Shown here: positions 50,905 through 59,327 of the stretch, piece after piece
Numbering within the stretch: the stretch's first letter is position 1
Layout of the letters: each line of letters opens with the position of its first letter
Source of the DNA: CALODL01 sp942492115
Lineage (GTDB): Bacteria > Planctomycetota > Phycisphaerae > UBA1845 > CAIVHJ01
NCBI GenBank assembly: GCA_942492115.1
Contig: CALODL010000022.1
Span: 124,001-188,000 of the forward strand
DNA length: 64,000 bases
Direction: 5' to 3'
The notes under the pieces: generated by a model
Database searches by the model: none
Told to the model about the DNA's origin: nothing
The model's input: the letters and a program-made list of their open reading frames with translations, nothing else
Translations under genes and position numbers: made by a program

Positions 50905-51504
50905 GTGCAGTCACTACATTCAGAACACCAGCTCATGCGTCTCGCCGGACGCGGCGATCGTGACGCATTCGAGACACTCGTCGTTGCCTATCAGCCGGTT
51001 GTGTCCCAATACATCCGCCACTATCTGGGAAACGCAGGATCGGATGTCGTCGACGATCTGACCCAGGACGTTTTTCTGTCAGCCTGGCGAGCCGCAGCGC
51101 GCTTCACGCCGCGTGGATCGGTGCGTGGCTGGTTGCTGCGCATGGCGACACACATTTGCCTGAATCATCGGCGATGGTCACGACTGCGGAAAATGCTGTC
51201 GCTCGATATGGCCGTACACGACCCGGCGCCAGCTGATACCGACACATCGACGCCACAGTCCCATGCAATCCATCAAGCCGTTCAAAGACTGTCGCCCCGG
51301 CAGCGCGCGGTCATCGTGTTGCGACATTACCACGACATGAGTTACGAGGACATGGCCGAGGTCATGGAGTTATCCATCCCCGCTATCGAATCGTTGCTGT
51401 CTCGGGGACGCGTCGCCTTGCGCGGACTATTGGGGCGGAGCACCCAAGAAATATCGCAAGATACTGCGGATTCGCGTGCTGGTCTTCTGGAGAGTCGATC
51501 ATGA
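50905..51504 (+). CDS. ECF-type RNA polymerase sigma factor
   Basis: A 199-residue sigma factor. Region 2 runs DAFETLVVAYQPVVSQYIRHYLG with DLTQDVFLSAWRA; region 4 is LSPRQRAVIVLRHYHDMSYEDMAEVMELSIPAIES. The GTG start (50905) follows GAGGG by 4-5 bases. The stop overlaps the anti-sigma start (ATGA). This triad with the next two genes resembles the CnrHYX/ZraP-like layout, sensing metals or envelope stress. Confidence 0.93.
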   Translation: MQSLHSEHQLMRLAGRGDRDAFETLVVAYQPVVSQYIRHYLGNAGSDVVDDLTQDVFLSAWRAAARFTPRGSVRGWLLRMATHICLNHRRWSRLRKMLSLDMAVHDPAPADTDTSTPQSHAIHQAVQRLSPRQRAVIVLRHYHDMSYEDMAEVMELSIPAIESLLSRGRVALRGLLGRSTQEISQDTADSRAGLLESRS

Positions 51505-51953
51505 GTTGTCAAGAGATCATGAAGCTCGTATCCCGCTGTCTCGATCACGCTCTCAGTGCGACCGACCAGGCGCTACTGGACGCCCACATTGAATCTTGTG
51601 GTCACTGTCGGGCATTTGTCGGAGAGATGCAGTTTCTTCAGGGTAACCTGAAGGCCGAACCGTCGAGGCCGTGCCCGCAACTGACCGGACGTATCATGGA
51701 CACACTCGCGTGCCACGATGGACCACCGTGGTTCGAAAAATGGTACCGCCCGCTGACCACAGGTGTCGCCGTGATGTTCTTTGGGTGTGGTGTTGTATTG
51801 GGCATGGCGATGATGAAAACGGCATCGCCTGCGGGGCCGCTGCCCATGTCCAACCCATTACAGACTCTCGCCGTTCAATTCGATGCATTCGATGAGAGCT
51901 CGCCGAGCGGCCGGCTACTCGCTCTTTGGACACCTATGGAGGATAAACCATGA
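51501..51953 (+). CDS. zinc-finger anti-sigma factor, membrane-anchored
   Basis: A 150-residue protein. The N-terminal HIESCGHC gives the ZAS (zf-HC2) metal site (H29/C33/C36 pattern) that binds the ECF factor, and a membrane helix follows near 88-108; the C-terminal tail is extracytoplasmic. It should hold the preceding ECF factor inactive until a signal arrives. Coupled to both neighbours by ATGA overlaps. Confidence 0.88.
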   Translation: MSCQEIMKLVSRCLDHALSATDQALLDAHIESCGHCRAFVGEMQFLQGNLKAEPSRPCPQLTGRIMDTLACHDGPPWFEKWYRPLTTGVAVMFFGCGVVLGMAMMKTASPAGPLPMSNPLQTLAVQFDAFDESSPSGRLLALWTPMEDKP

Positions 51954-52507
51954 CCATGTGGGTACGACAACGAATGTTCTTGATTGTCCTGGTTGCGTCC
52001 CTCGCGTTGAACCTGGGTATCGGCGCGACATTCGGCGTGCGTTCACTGCACGCATCAGAGGAGATGCGCCGTGCCCATGCCTCGCTGCATGCCGCGCGCA
52101 GCCATGATGACGAGGGGGAAACCCATGCGTCACCCTTTGCCCCATTGAACCTGAACCCCGAGCAGGAAAAGTATATCTACGAGGCCCATCAAGAGATTTT
52201 TGAAAAGGCCCGCACGTTACAGCCCGAACTGGGGGCCATAAACGAACGCCTGACCGCGCTGATGCTCGCGGACGATCCCGACCGCGACGCGATCGAGAAG
52301 GAACTCGATGAGCTGATGGCAACACGGAAGGACACCGCGATGTTCTTGATGGAATTGCTGTTCGATTTCAGAACGATGCTGCAGGAGGATCAAGTCGAGG
52401 CATTCAAGATTGTTCTGCGCGATCACATGCTTTTCCCGATCTCGCACGGCATCCCTCCGGGTTCGCCTGAACTGCGGCACGGTTCCTACACGGGAGATGA
52501 AGGTTAG
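51950..52507 (+). CDS. periplasmic sensor of Spy/CpxP or heavy-metal-resistance type
   Basis: A 185-residue exported protein: an N-terminal signal anchor (FLIVLVASLALNLGIGATFG), then a helical periplasmic domain (LNLNPEQEKYIYEAHQEIFEKA; RDAIEKELDELMATRKD) with the length and helix pattern of Spy/CpxP/CnrX-like proteins. Several His residues cluster near ARSHDDEGETHAS and at DHMLFPISHG, a possible metal site. Likely the sensor for the preceding sigma/anti-sigma pair. Confidence 0.83.
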   Translation: MTMWVRQRMFLIVLVASLALNLGIGATFGVRSLHASEEMRRAHASLHAARSHDDEGETHASPFAPLNLNPEQEKYIYEAHQEIFEKARTLQPELGAINERLTALMLADDPDRDAIEKELDELMATRKDTAMFLMELLFDFRTMLQEDQVEAFKIVLRDHMLFPISHGIPPGSPELRHGSYTGDEG

Positions 52508-52546
52508 ACCAGGGTACGCTGGTGTTCTCGAACTCTCATCCACGAC

Positions 52547-55030
52547 TTACTGTATGGCATCACCGGTCGATTCGTCTTCTGTTGCCGGGGCCTCCGAAGG
52601 ACGGTTCTTGACGTAACGCTCCAGCCAGTCAGTCATTTCCCAGGCCATGTGACCAATTGATTCGCGGGCACGGTACCCGTGGCTTTCGAGGGGTAGCATG
52701 ACCAATCGCGCCGTAGCGCCGTGGCCCTTGAGGGCGGCATAATACCGCTCGGACTGCATGGGGAAAGTGCCGGAGTTGTTGTCCGCCGCACCGTGGATCA
52801 ACAGAATAGGCTCATTCACGCGGTGCGCATGCGTAAAGGGTGACATCCGCATGTACACGTCCGGGGCCTCCCAGAACGTTCGTTCCTCGGATTGGAAACT
52901 GAACGGCGTCAAGGTTCTGTTGTATGCGCCACTTCGGGCAATTCCGGCACAGAACAGGTCAGAGTGTGCCAGCAGGTTCGCGGTCATGAACGCACCATAG
53001 GAATGTCCACCAATGGCGATGCGTCGGGGATCTGCCACGCCGCGACGAACGACCTCATCGACCGCTGCGCGGGCGCCGGCAACCAGTTGTTCGATATACG
53101 TGTCATTGGGTTCGTCATCGCCTTCTCCCACGATGGGCAGGCTTGGATCATCGAGCACGGCATAGCCCATCATGAGCCAGTGGAGTGGTGAGTGCGTGCT
53201 GACGCGGACGAATCGATACGGTGAATCAGTTACCTGCCCGGCAGCATCTGCGCTCTTGAACTCCTGTGGGTAGGCCCACATCAGCATCGGGAATGGGCCG
53301 TCCGTCGCTTTCTTGCCTGGTGGCAGGTACAACGTGGCGTTGAGTTTCACGCCATCCTCACGCTGATAGTGAATCATTTCCTTGTGGATGTTGACCATTT
53401 GCGGCATCGGGTGCGGAAAGTCTGTCAGGCGTGTCGTCTCTGTGCTGTCGATTGTGCGAATATAGTAGTTCGGCGGATCAGTCTGGGATTCTCGTCGCGT
53501 GATCAGTGTCAGGGTATTCGTATTGATGAGATCGATGACACTCTCGTAATAGGGCGACTCGGAGCGCCACAGACGTTCGGGTTTCAACGTGCTGAGGCTC
53601 AGTCGATCGAAGAACGGACGATTGCCCTCCGGAGAGGCGCCGGTACCGCTATAGAACAAATGCGTGCCCTGTTTGGTTGTAACGAGAACACGACGCCCGA
53701 ACTCGTTTCTTTGGGTCATGGGGGATCCCGGGTCATTGTAGCGATCTTCGAACGAGCGATCGTGCAACAGGCGCGGTTCACTGCCTGGATTCGCGGGATC
53801 GATGATGAAGGTCTGTTCCTTGCGGGTGGACCACCACCAACTGTCGACCAGAGCCAGGTGGTCATGGCCCCAGGTTATTCCGCCATAGCGCAAAGGTGTC
53901 TTGACGAGTTCGACCGGTGCCCCGTCGAACGGGGCAGCCAGCGAGAATACCGCATCGCGATAGTCACTCTCTTTTCGCGGATCGCCCCCATCAAGGGCTT
54001 CCGCCCAATAGAGTGTTGCAGGTGTGTCTGCGCGCCACCCAACGGCCCGTCGCCCGGTGCGCACGGAACCGAATCCTATGGGGATTTCGTCTGCAAGTGG
54101 GACATCTGCGACCTGGTAAACGGGACGCCCTGTGATGGTCCATACGTCGATGGTCCGTGGAAACCGGGAAGCAGGAACGATATACGAGAAGGGCCGCTTC
54201 ATGGTCTCGACCAGAAGATAGGCTCCATCGGGAGACGTGCTGGCGCGGCTGATCAGCCCGGCGCGTCCGATTGGGGCACTGGTACCGTTCATACTTACGT
54301 GCACCAGCTGACTCGTAACATAGTGCTCGAACAAACGGGCATCATGTTCGTTCTTCAACAAGTCCTGGTAAGTACGTGCCGGTGCCTTGCGCCCGGTGGT
54401 CTGTTGAATGACCGGGCCAACGGGAACCGCATGCGCCGCGGGTGCAGCGCTGCGCTGCGGAGGTACAATACGACATATCAGAGCGCTGCTATCCGGCATC
54501 CAGCTGAACGCAGAACCATAGCTGCCATTCAGGTGAAACGTACCAAGCCTGCGCGCGGTCGTGTCGTTGACACCGACAGCCCACAGTTCAAGACCAGTCG
54601 AGGTGGCGAGCATGAACGCAACACGCTGCCCATCAGGAGACCAGCCTGGTGATTGGATCCGTGCACGATCAGGCAATCCCTTCACGCGTTCCAGCTGGCC
54701 AGTCGCAATGTTCTGGAATGTCAATCCAGTCAGGAATGAACGGCGGCTTCTGCCATTCGTGGCAGGGTCTATTCGAAGACCTGCGAGGCGCAGTTCATCG
54801 GCGGCGAGCTCGCTGATGGGCGCAAGGCTGGGGCGATCCATCACCAGCATCCACACGCCGTGCGGACCAATGGAAACTGAGGGGGTTGGAGGGGCATCGA
54901 TCAGGTCTGCAATCACTTGCGGCGGTGTCTGGTATCCGGTGTCCGTGGCCGACGAAGAGTTGGCGATCCCCACAAGGATTACGGCGGATGTGAGGATGCC
55001 AACTCGATTGAACTGCGTGGTCTTATACAT
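52547..55030 (-). CDS. S9 prolyl-oligopeptidase-type peptidase
   Basis: An 827-residue exported enzyme: signal peptide, a beta-propeller-like N-terminal region (SPGWSPDGQRVAFML and similar blades), and an alpha/beta-hydrolase C-terminal domain with GGHSYG (Ser677), acid AADN (about Asp750) and His784 (ESHGY). It should cleave peptides after proline-type residues, probably outside the cytoplasm. GGAG lies 7 bases before the ATG at 55030. A long frame to 55060 is less likely. Confidence 0.92.
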   Translation of the reverse strand: MYKTTQFNRVGILTSAVILVGIANSSSATDTGYQTPPQVIADLIDAPPTPSVSIGPHGVWMLVMDRPSLAPISELAADELRLAGLRIDPATNGRSRRSFLTGLTFQNIATGQLERVKGLPDRARIQSPGWSPDGQRVAFMLATSTGLELWAVGVNDTTARRLGTFHLNGSYGSAFSWMPDSSALICRIVPPQRSAAPAAHAVPVGPVIQQTTGRKAPARTYQDLLKNEHDARLFEHYVTSQLVHVSMNGTSAPIGRAGLISRASTSPDGAYLLVETMKRPFSYIVPASRFPRTIDVWTITGRPVYQVADVPLADEIPIGFGSVRTGRRAVGWRADTPATLYWAEALDGGDPRKESDYRDAVFSLAAPFDGAPVELVKTPLRYGGITWGHDHLALVDSWWWSTRKEQTFIIDPANPGSEPRLLHDRSFEDRYNDPGSPMTQRNEFGRRVLVTTKQGTHLFYSGTGASPEGNRPFFDRLSLSTLKPERLWRSESPYYESVIDLINTNTLTLITRRESQTDPPNYYIRTIDSTETTRLTDFPHPMPQMVNIHKEMIHYQREDGVKLNATLYLPPGKKATDGPFPMLMWAYPQEFKSADAAGQVTDSPYRFVRVSTHSPLHWLMMGYAVLDDPSLPIVGEGDDEPNDTYIEQLVAGARAAVDEVVRRGVADPRRIAIGGHSYGAFMTANLLAHSDLFCAGIARSGAYNRTLTPFSFQSEERTFWEAPDVYMRMSPFTHAHRVNEPILLIHGAADNNSGTFPMQSERYYAALKGHGATARLVMLPLESHGYRARESIGHMAWEMTDWLERYVKNRPSEAPATEDESTGDAIQ

Positions 55031-55349
55031 GGGCGTGCTCCAATAAATGAGCAGAATCAATGGCGTGCAGGTTCCATCATAACGCCCAACCTGTTTGACT
55101 TCGAGGCTGGTGCATCCGTGGATCCGGGCTTAGTTCGTCGCCATTTTTCTTTGCGCGGAACCCGGTTTCCGCCGTCTTCCGTAATAGAACCAGCTGGTTC
55201 CGTAAGACCATGGGCCTGTGGCGCCAGGTAGGGGGCGTGTACGTCCTGATCGATTTGTGTCCCGACGGCGTGCGGAGGTGGTGGGTGGGGGCCCACCCAG
55301 TGGGCCGTCAGGATGAAATACAATCTCATCTCTCAGCCAGGAGGCGATG
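55031..55349. other. divergent intergenic region with palindromes
   Basis: About 320 bp between the peptidase (minus) and SnoaL-like (plus) genes, holding both promoters. It includes a perfect 14-bp palindrome GAACCAGCTGGTTC (55187-55200) and a TGGGTGGG...CCCACCCA repeat (55282-55299). Each could be a regulator site or a terminator; neither is identified. No supported gene. Confidence 0.35.
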
Positions 55350-55880
55350 ATGACTCTGTTGCGCTCGGCAATCCTGATCTTCGCGGTCGCATCGTGCGGG
55401 TGCGGTCCGCGGCATCCGCCGTGTTCCCGCGACAGGCCGTGGGCCAACAAACACCTCGTTCGCGCGTTCTACGAACAGATCGTCTCCACTGGCCACGTCG
55501 ATCGAATCCCGGACTTTGTTTCCGTAAACTACACCGAGGTCCACCAGGGAACCCGGCATCTCTTAGGGATCAAGGGTGCCCGCGAGCATATTCTCAGCGT
55601 CCGTCGTACATACCCAGACTTGCACCTGACCGTCGAACGCCAGATCGCGGAGGGCGAGTGGGTCGCTTCGGTCGTGACGGCGCGGGGCACTCATCGTGGC
55701 GTGTGGTTGAACATGACCCCAACCGACAGGGTGATCGAGATCACGGCGGTCAATGTCGACCGCGTGGTCAACGGGCGCATCGTTGAGCACGGTGGCGCCG
55801 CCGACCTGTTCACTCCCTTCATGGCGGTCGGGGCCATCAAAATCGCCAACCCGGCTGACGAGATGGAGTCGAAGCAGTGA
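55350..55880 (+). CDS. SnoaL-like (ester cyclase fold) lipoprotein
   Basis: A 176-residue protein with a lipobox-like Cys (AVASCGC) and a SnoaL/NTF2-like domain (HLVRAFYEQIVSTGHVDRIPDF; GIKGAREHILSVRRTYPDLH; EGEWVASVVTARGTHRG). The fold hosts polyketide cyclases and many enzymes of unknown substrate. The two adjacent ATGs follow AGGAGG by 2 or 5 bases; the second is preferred. No biosynthetic cluster is nearby. Confidence 0.82.
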   Translation: MTLLRSAILIFAVASCGCGPRHPPCSRDRPWANKHLVRAFYEQIVSTGHVDRIPDFVSVNYTEVHQGTRHLLGIKGAREHILSVRRTYPDLHLTVERQIAEGEWVASVVTARGTHRGVWLNMTPTDRVIEITAVNVDRVVNGRIVEHGGAADLFTPFMAVGAIKIANPADEMESKQ

Positions 55881-55942
55881 GCAGCAACGAGGTGGACGGA
55901 ACGGAGCCAGGCCCGTAATCAGGATGACGACGAGGACGTGGC

Positions 55943-57049
55943 CTACTGCTCTGGTCGAGTATCGGGTTTGCCTTCACGTACTTCGTTGCACACACCCGTC
56001 CAGCGGGCTACGGGACCGTTTGATCCGGAGGCAAACCCCGCCGAGGCATCTGGAGAAAATTGAATTGCGTGAAAGCCAACATCGGAAACAGCTTTCCAAT
56101 TGCGGCCATTGTCGGTCGAGACATCCGTTCCCGTGGGGCCAACGGCGACCCACAGAACCTCGCGTCCCATTGTTCTGGCAGCAACACCGCTTCGATAACC
56201 GCGCGGCGGGGTGCCGGTTGGAACGGTCCATGTCGCTCCACCGTCTGTCGTGATGGCGATATTCCCCTCGGATTGTTCCTGTTTCAAGTAATTACCGCCG
56301 ACCGCAATGCCGGTGGACGAGTTGGCGAAGGCCATTGAAAAAATTCCACTGCTCGGGCTGCGCGGCATTGGAACAGTTGCACACGACCAGTTGTGCGCTC
56401 GGTCGTGTGAATACACAACGCGACTGGTTGGTTCTGCCTGACCTTCTTCGCCGCCCCCGAGGGCAACAAGAACACTCTGTGTCCCGATGACACACATATT
56501 GGTCCCACTGGCGGCGAATCCCGCTTCTCCCCGTCGCGTCCCGGGACACCGCTGACGTTCGATTTCGTTCCACGTCGAGCCGCCGTCGTGTGTTTCAATC
56601 AACAACACGCGCATGTCGACCGGGTCGCTCATGGCAATACCATGGCGCTCATCCCAGAACGAGAGCGCGTCAAAGAAAGACTCTGCATTCGGGTGTTCGT
56701 ATCGCTGGGTCCAGGTCCGGCCACCATCTGTGGTTTGATATACCCGTGCAGGCTGTCCGGCACTGAGAATGACGGCGCGTGTGGAATCAAAGGCGTGGAT
56801 ATCTCTAAAATCCAACTCTTTCGCAGCGTTCACAGAAACATTTGTCCATGATTTTCCGGCATCCACTGTTCGAATCACGGTGCCGCCGCTGCCGCTGGCC
56901 CAGACGGTGCTGGCATCAACGACACACAGGCCGCGAAGACTGGCGTCGATGCCGGTTGACTGTGCGGCCCACGGTCGCATGTCATCCTGTGCCCACACAG
57001 GGGCGCTCCACAGCACACTCAGTAACACACACCGTACCGTCAAGGCCAT
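55943..57049 (-). CDS. exported YCF48-like beta-propeller protein
   Basis: A 368-residue protein with signal peptide (VLLSVLWSAPVWA) and repeated BNR/Asp-box-like segments (TTDGGRTW, THDGGSTW, TTDGGATW, STDNGRNW) that mark a sialidase-type or YCF48 propeller. Family members are assembly factors or extracellular binding proteins; there is no catalytic motif to call it a sialidase. GAGG lies 6 bases before the ATG. Confidence 0.87.
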   Translation of the reverse strand: MALTVRCVLLSVLWSAPVWAQDDMRPWAAQSTGIDASLRGLCVVDASTVWASGSGGTVIRTVDAGKSWTNVSVNAAKELDFRDIHAFDSTRAVILSAGQPARVYQTTDGGRTWTQRYEHPNAESFFDALSFWDERHGIAMSDPVDMRVLLIETHDGGSTWNEIERQRCPGTRRGEAGFAASGTNMCVIGTQSVLVALGGGEEGQAEPTSRVVYSHDRAHNWSCATVPMPRSPSSGIFSMAFANSSTGIAVGGNYLKQEQSEGNIAITTDGGATWTVPTGTPPRGYRSGVAARTMGREVLWVAVGPTGTDVSTDNGRNWKAVSDVGFHAIQFSPDASAGFASGSNGPVARWTGVCNEVREGKPDTRPEQ

Positions 57050-57214
57050 GGTTCACCTCATGATCTCGAACACACGCACGACGATCGGATTCACATGTTG
57101 TCACATGCATGTCCCGGTCGCGCAGATTCGGCCGTCTCGCTCGGGAATGAAGATAGCACAGATACGGATGGTGCGGGTAACATATGTGCACAATCCACGA
57201 ACAAGGAGACGGAT

Positions 57215-57424
57215 ATGAGTGACCACGTATACAAGATGATCGAACTTACCGGCACATCCAAGACATCCCAGGACGGGGCCATCCAGAACGCCGTCGCACG
57301 GGCGTCCAAGACGGTGCGCAACATGAAGTGGTTCGAAGTCATAGAGAGCAGAGGCCGCATCGACAACGGCAGCGTCGCAGAGTGGCAGGTTACACTGAAG
57401 ATCGGCTTCGCCATGGATTCATGA
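57215..57424 (+). CDS. dodecin flavin-binding protein
   Basis: A 69-residue dodecin (MSDHVYKMIELTGTSKTSQD... with aromatic Trp in VRNMKWFEVIESRG). Twelve copies make a hollow sphere that stacks FMN or riboflavin between Trp residues, buffering flavins. AAGGAG lies 6 bases before the ATG. An upstream in-frame extension to 57095 is rejected. A GG-N10-GC pattern at about 57176-57189 could be a weak sigma-54 promoter, spaced tightly to the start. Confidence 0.93.
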   Translation: MSDHVYKMIELTGTSKTSQDGAIQNAVARASKTVRNMKWFEVIESRGRIDNGSVAEWQVTLKIGFAMDS

Positions 57425-57533
57425 GCCTGAAACAACCGTGCAGAGGCGCCGTGGCCGTCTACTGGGCAATCAGTGTGGCGGCCACATGGCAATTGACGAC
57501 CGTTCGTGCGCGTGCTGTTTGAGTTGTTCCGGC

Positions 57534-58178
57534 TCAGCAGACTTCGATCTCGTTACGGACGATCTGCGCTCGAAACTTACGTACGGTACGGTCGGCCATG
57601 TCCTTCTGCCACGCATGCGGTACACAGCCGGACAGTGTCACGAGGTCGCCCGAGACAGCCACCCTGATGCTCGCATCAGTAAGTTCGATCAGGTCATTGA
57701 GTGCTGCCCGTATGGTCTGGCACAGACTCTCGTCTTCAATTTCTCTCGCCAGGTCGACCGTCAACATATTGTTTACGGATCGGGTACCTTGTGAGCTCAG
57801 GGCGACATCCTCAGCCAGCACCTTCTCTTGATGCGAGCCCACGTGTCCAAGCATGGTCACACGTCCCGCTTTGCAGTCAATGCCGATCACATCCTTGGTG
57901 ATATTCGGGTGGTTGCCGAGCGCTTCACGGACGTGATTGGCGATGGTCTCGTCCGGCAACACGGGAGCTGGACGGACATTGATTTCATTGTGTACGCGGC
58001 CGCTACCTGCAATGGAGCTTGCGATTTCTTGGGCCACGAGCTTTCTGCGATGATTCTGGACGGCCCCTGCGAGGGTTACCGTGCCGCCATTGGCCCGCAC
58101 CTGAATGCGTTGTTCTGCGAGCCGATCATCCTCGAGTAGAGCCTGTGCTACAGTGTGTTCAAGTGTGGAATCGGTCAT
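57534..58178 (-). CDS. three-BON-domain protein
   Basis: A 214-residue protein made of three BON domains, each about 65 residues with the conserved V-x-V-x-x-G-x-V-x-L-x-G pattern (IQVRANGGTVTLAGAV; GIDCKAGRVTMLGHV; IRVAVSGDLVTLSGCV). BON proteins such as OsmY bind membranes or act as periplasmic chaperones under osmotic stress; this one lacks an obvious signal peptide. AAGGAG lies 6 bases before the ATG at 58178. Confidence 0.9.
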   Translation of the reverse strand: MTDSTLEHTVAQALLEDDRLAEQRIQVRANGGTVTLAGAVQNHRRKLVAQEIASSIAGSGRVHNEINVRPAPVLPDETIANHVREALGNHPNITKDVIGIDCKAGRVTMLGHVGSHQEKVLAEDVALSSQGTRSVNNMLTVDLAREIEDESLCQTIRAALNDLIELTDASIRVAVSGDLVTLSGCVPHAWQKDMADRTVRKFRAQIVRNEIEVC

Positions 58179-58441
58179 CGTGTTCTCCTTGATTGTGTTC
58201 AAGAATCATCGGTGTCTTTCATGCCACGCGGCTCTCGGCACGCTTGTTCTCGACGACCGCGTCCTGGCGGTGTTTGAAAACCGCTTCGCCGTGGGCCAAT
58301 TCACCGCCGAACCCCGTGTGCCGGTTGTCCAGATCCTGAATTGCGCGTCGGCTGCCGTTGGGCGCCCCACGGGCGGACACCGTCGTCGAGGTCCATGAAC
58401 GCTCGTGGTCTCGAAAGGCCGGTCAGCGTGAGCGCGACGGA

Positions 58442-58915
58442 TTAAGCGATCCTGCTGATGCCCTCGGCGTGAGCATCTCGGAGGGATCTGAGGCTGGCAA
58501 CCGTGCGTTTGACGCCAGTCAGCTGCCGTCGGACAATCGAGTCCACCGGCAAGCGTCTGGTTAGCGCGGCGGCCGTGTCATACTGTCTGCACAGCGCGTC
58601 CTCGTGGCGCTCGAGTTCATGTAGCCGGTGGCGGTCATCAGTTCCGCTCAACGGCGTCCCCAGCACCATGAGCCAACGATTGGTGTCAGCTCGCTCGTAT
58701 GTAGAGTCATCGGCCTCATACATGTCGATTTGATGGCTCAGCTCGTCAGCGAAACGCTGGTGGCGCGAAGCGAGATCGATGAGGTAATCGCACAGTTCCG
58801 CAGTTGTCATGAGGCGGGCTGCGGTCGAGAAGCGTTCGGCGTTGACGATATTCCCTTGCCGCAGTTCTCTTAGAACGAAGATCATCTCTGATTCCAGACA
58901 ATTCATTGTGCTCAT
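58442..58915 (-). CDS. DUF2383/PA2169-family four-helix bundle protein
   Basis: A 157-residue helical protein (CLESEMIFVLRELRQGNIVN; HQRFADELSHQI) matching the ferritin-like PA2169 family, which sometimes binds metal or coats stress structures; the exact role is unknown. GGAGGAG lies 4 bases before the ATG at 58915. The start overlaps the stop of the zinc-ribbon gene, so they are one operon. Confidence 0.82.
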   Translation of the reverse strand: MSTMNCLESEMIFVLRELRQGNIVNAERFSTAARLMTTAELCDYLIDLASRHQRFADELSHQIDMYEADDSTYERADTNRWLMVLGTPLSGTDDRHRLHELERHEDALCRQYDTAAALTRRLPVDSIVRRQLTGVKRTVASLRSLRDAHAEGISRIA

Positions 58916-59130
58916 CGTGCTCCTCCGTTGTGGGTCCGCGCCGGCACACGTGATGCCACCGTGTCGATTTCCGTGTTCACCGTTTGGGCATAGAATCGTG
59001 ATCGACAAATGCGGCAACGAGTGAGTCGGCCCACGCGGGTCGCCGCGATGCGCGTCAGAGACCCGCATGCCGGGCACGCACACAGGTGTCGCGTGTGTCG
59101 TCGGATCGAATTCTTGATCAAATGAAACAT
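58912..59130 (-). CDS. small four-Cys zinc-ribbon protein
   Basis: A 72-residue protein with CPACG (19-23) and CRIC (39-42), a probable zinc ribbon between basic segments (SIRRHTRHL, RSRFYAQ). AAAGGAG lies 6 bases before the ATG. Its TGA overlaps the start of the DUF2383 gene. It is led by a sigma-54-like promoter at 59155-59171. Confidence 0.72.
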   Translation of the reverse strand: MFHLIKNSIRRHTRHLCACPACGSLTRIAATRVGRLTRCRICRSRFYAQTVNTEIDTVASRVPARTHNGGAR

Positions 59131-59154
59131 GGACAGCTCCTTTCACTGTCACAA

Positions 59155-59171
59155 GGGCACGTCCTGTGCCA
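59155..59171 (-). promoter_or_regulatory. sigma-54-like promoter of the zinc-ribbon/DUF2383 operon
   Basis: On the minus strand, TGGCACAGGACGTGCCC has GG and GC exactly 10 bases apart as sigma-54 needs; the -12 is GTGC rather than TTGC. The expected start lies near 59145, just before the ribosome site. The sigma-54 response regulator is encoded next door. Confidence 0.65.
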
Positions 59172-59327
59172 GGCGGCCCGGTGACCCGGGATTCGCCCAG
59201 TGCGATCCCTGGCGGGTCAGAATGGACCGTGTTGCCCGCAAAAGGCGACAGGATGTCGCGGCTGTATCAGGCTACGACAAGTAGGTCTGGCAGGGGGTGA
59301 CGCATGACGACGGGCGGCGACATCGGG

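Noticed and set aside
57176..57189. sigma-54 promoter before dodecin
   Set aside because: The GG-N10-GC spacing fits but the flanking consensus is poor and the gap to the start is very short; noted only as weak.
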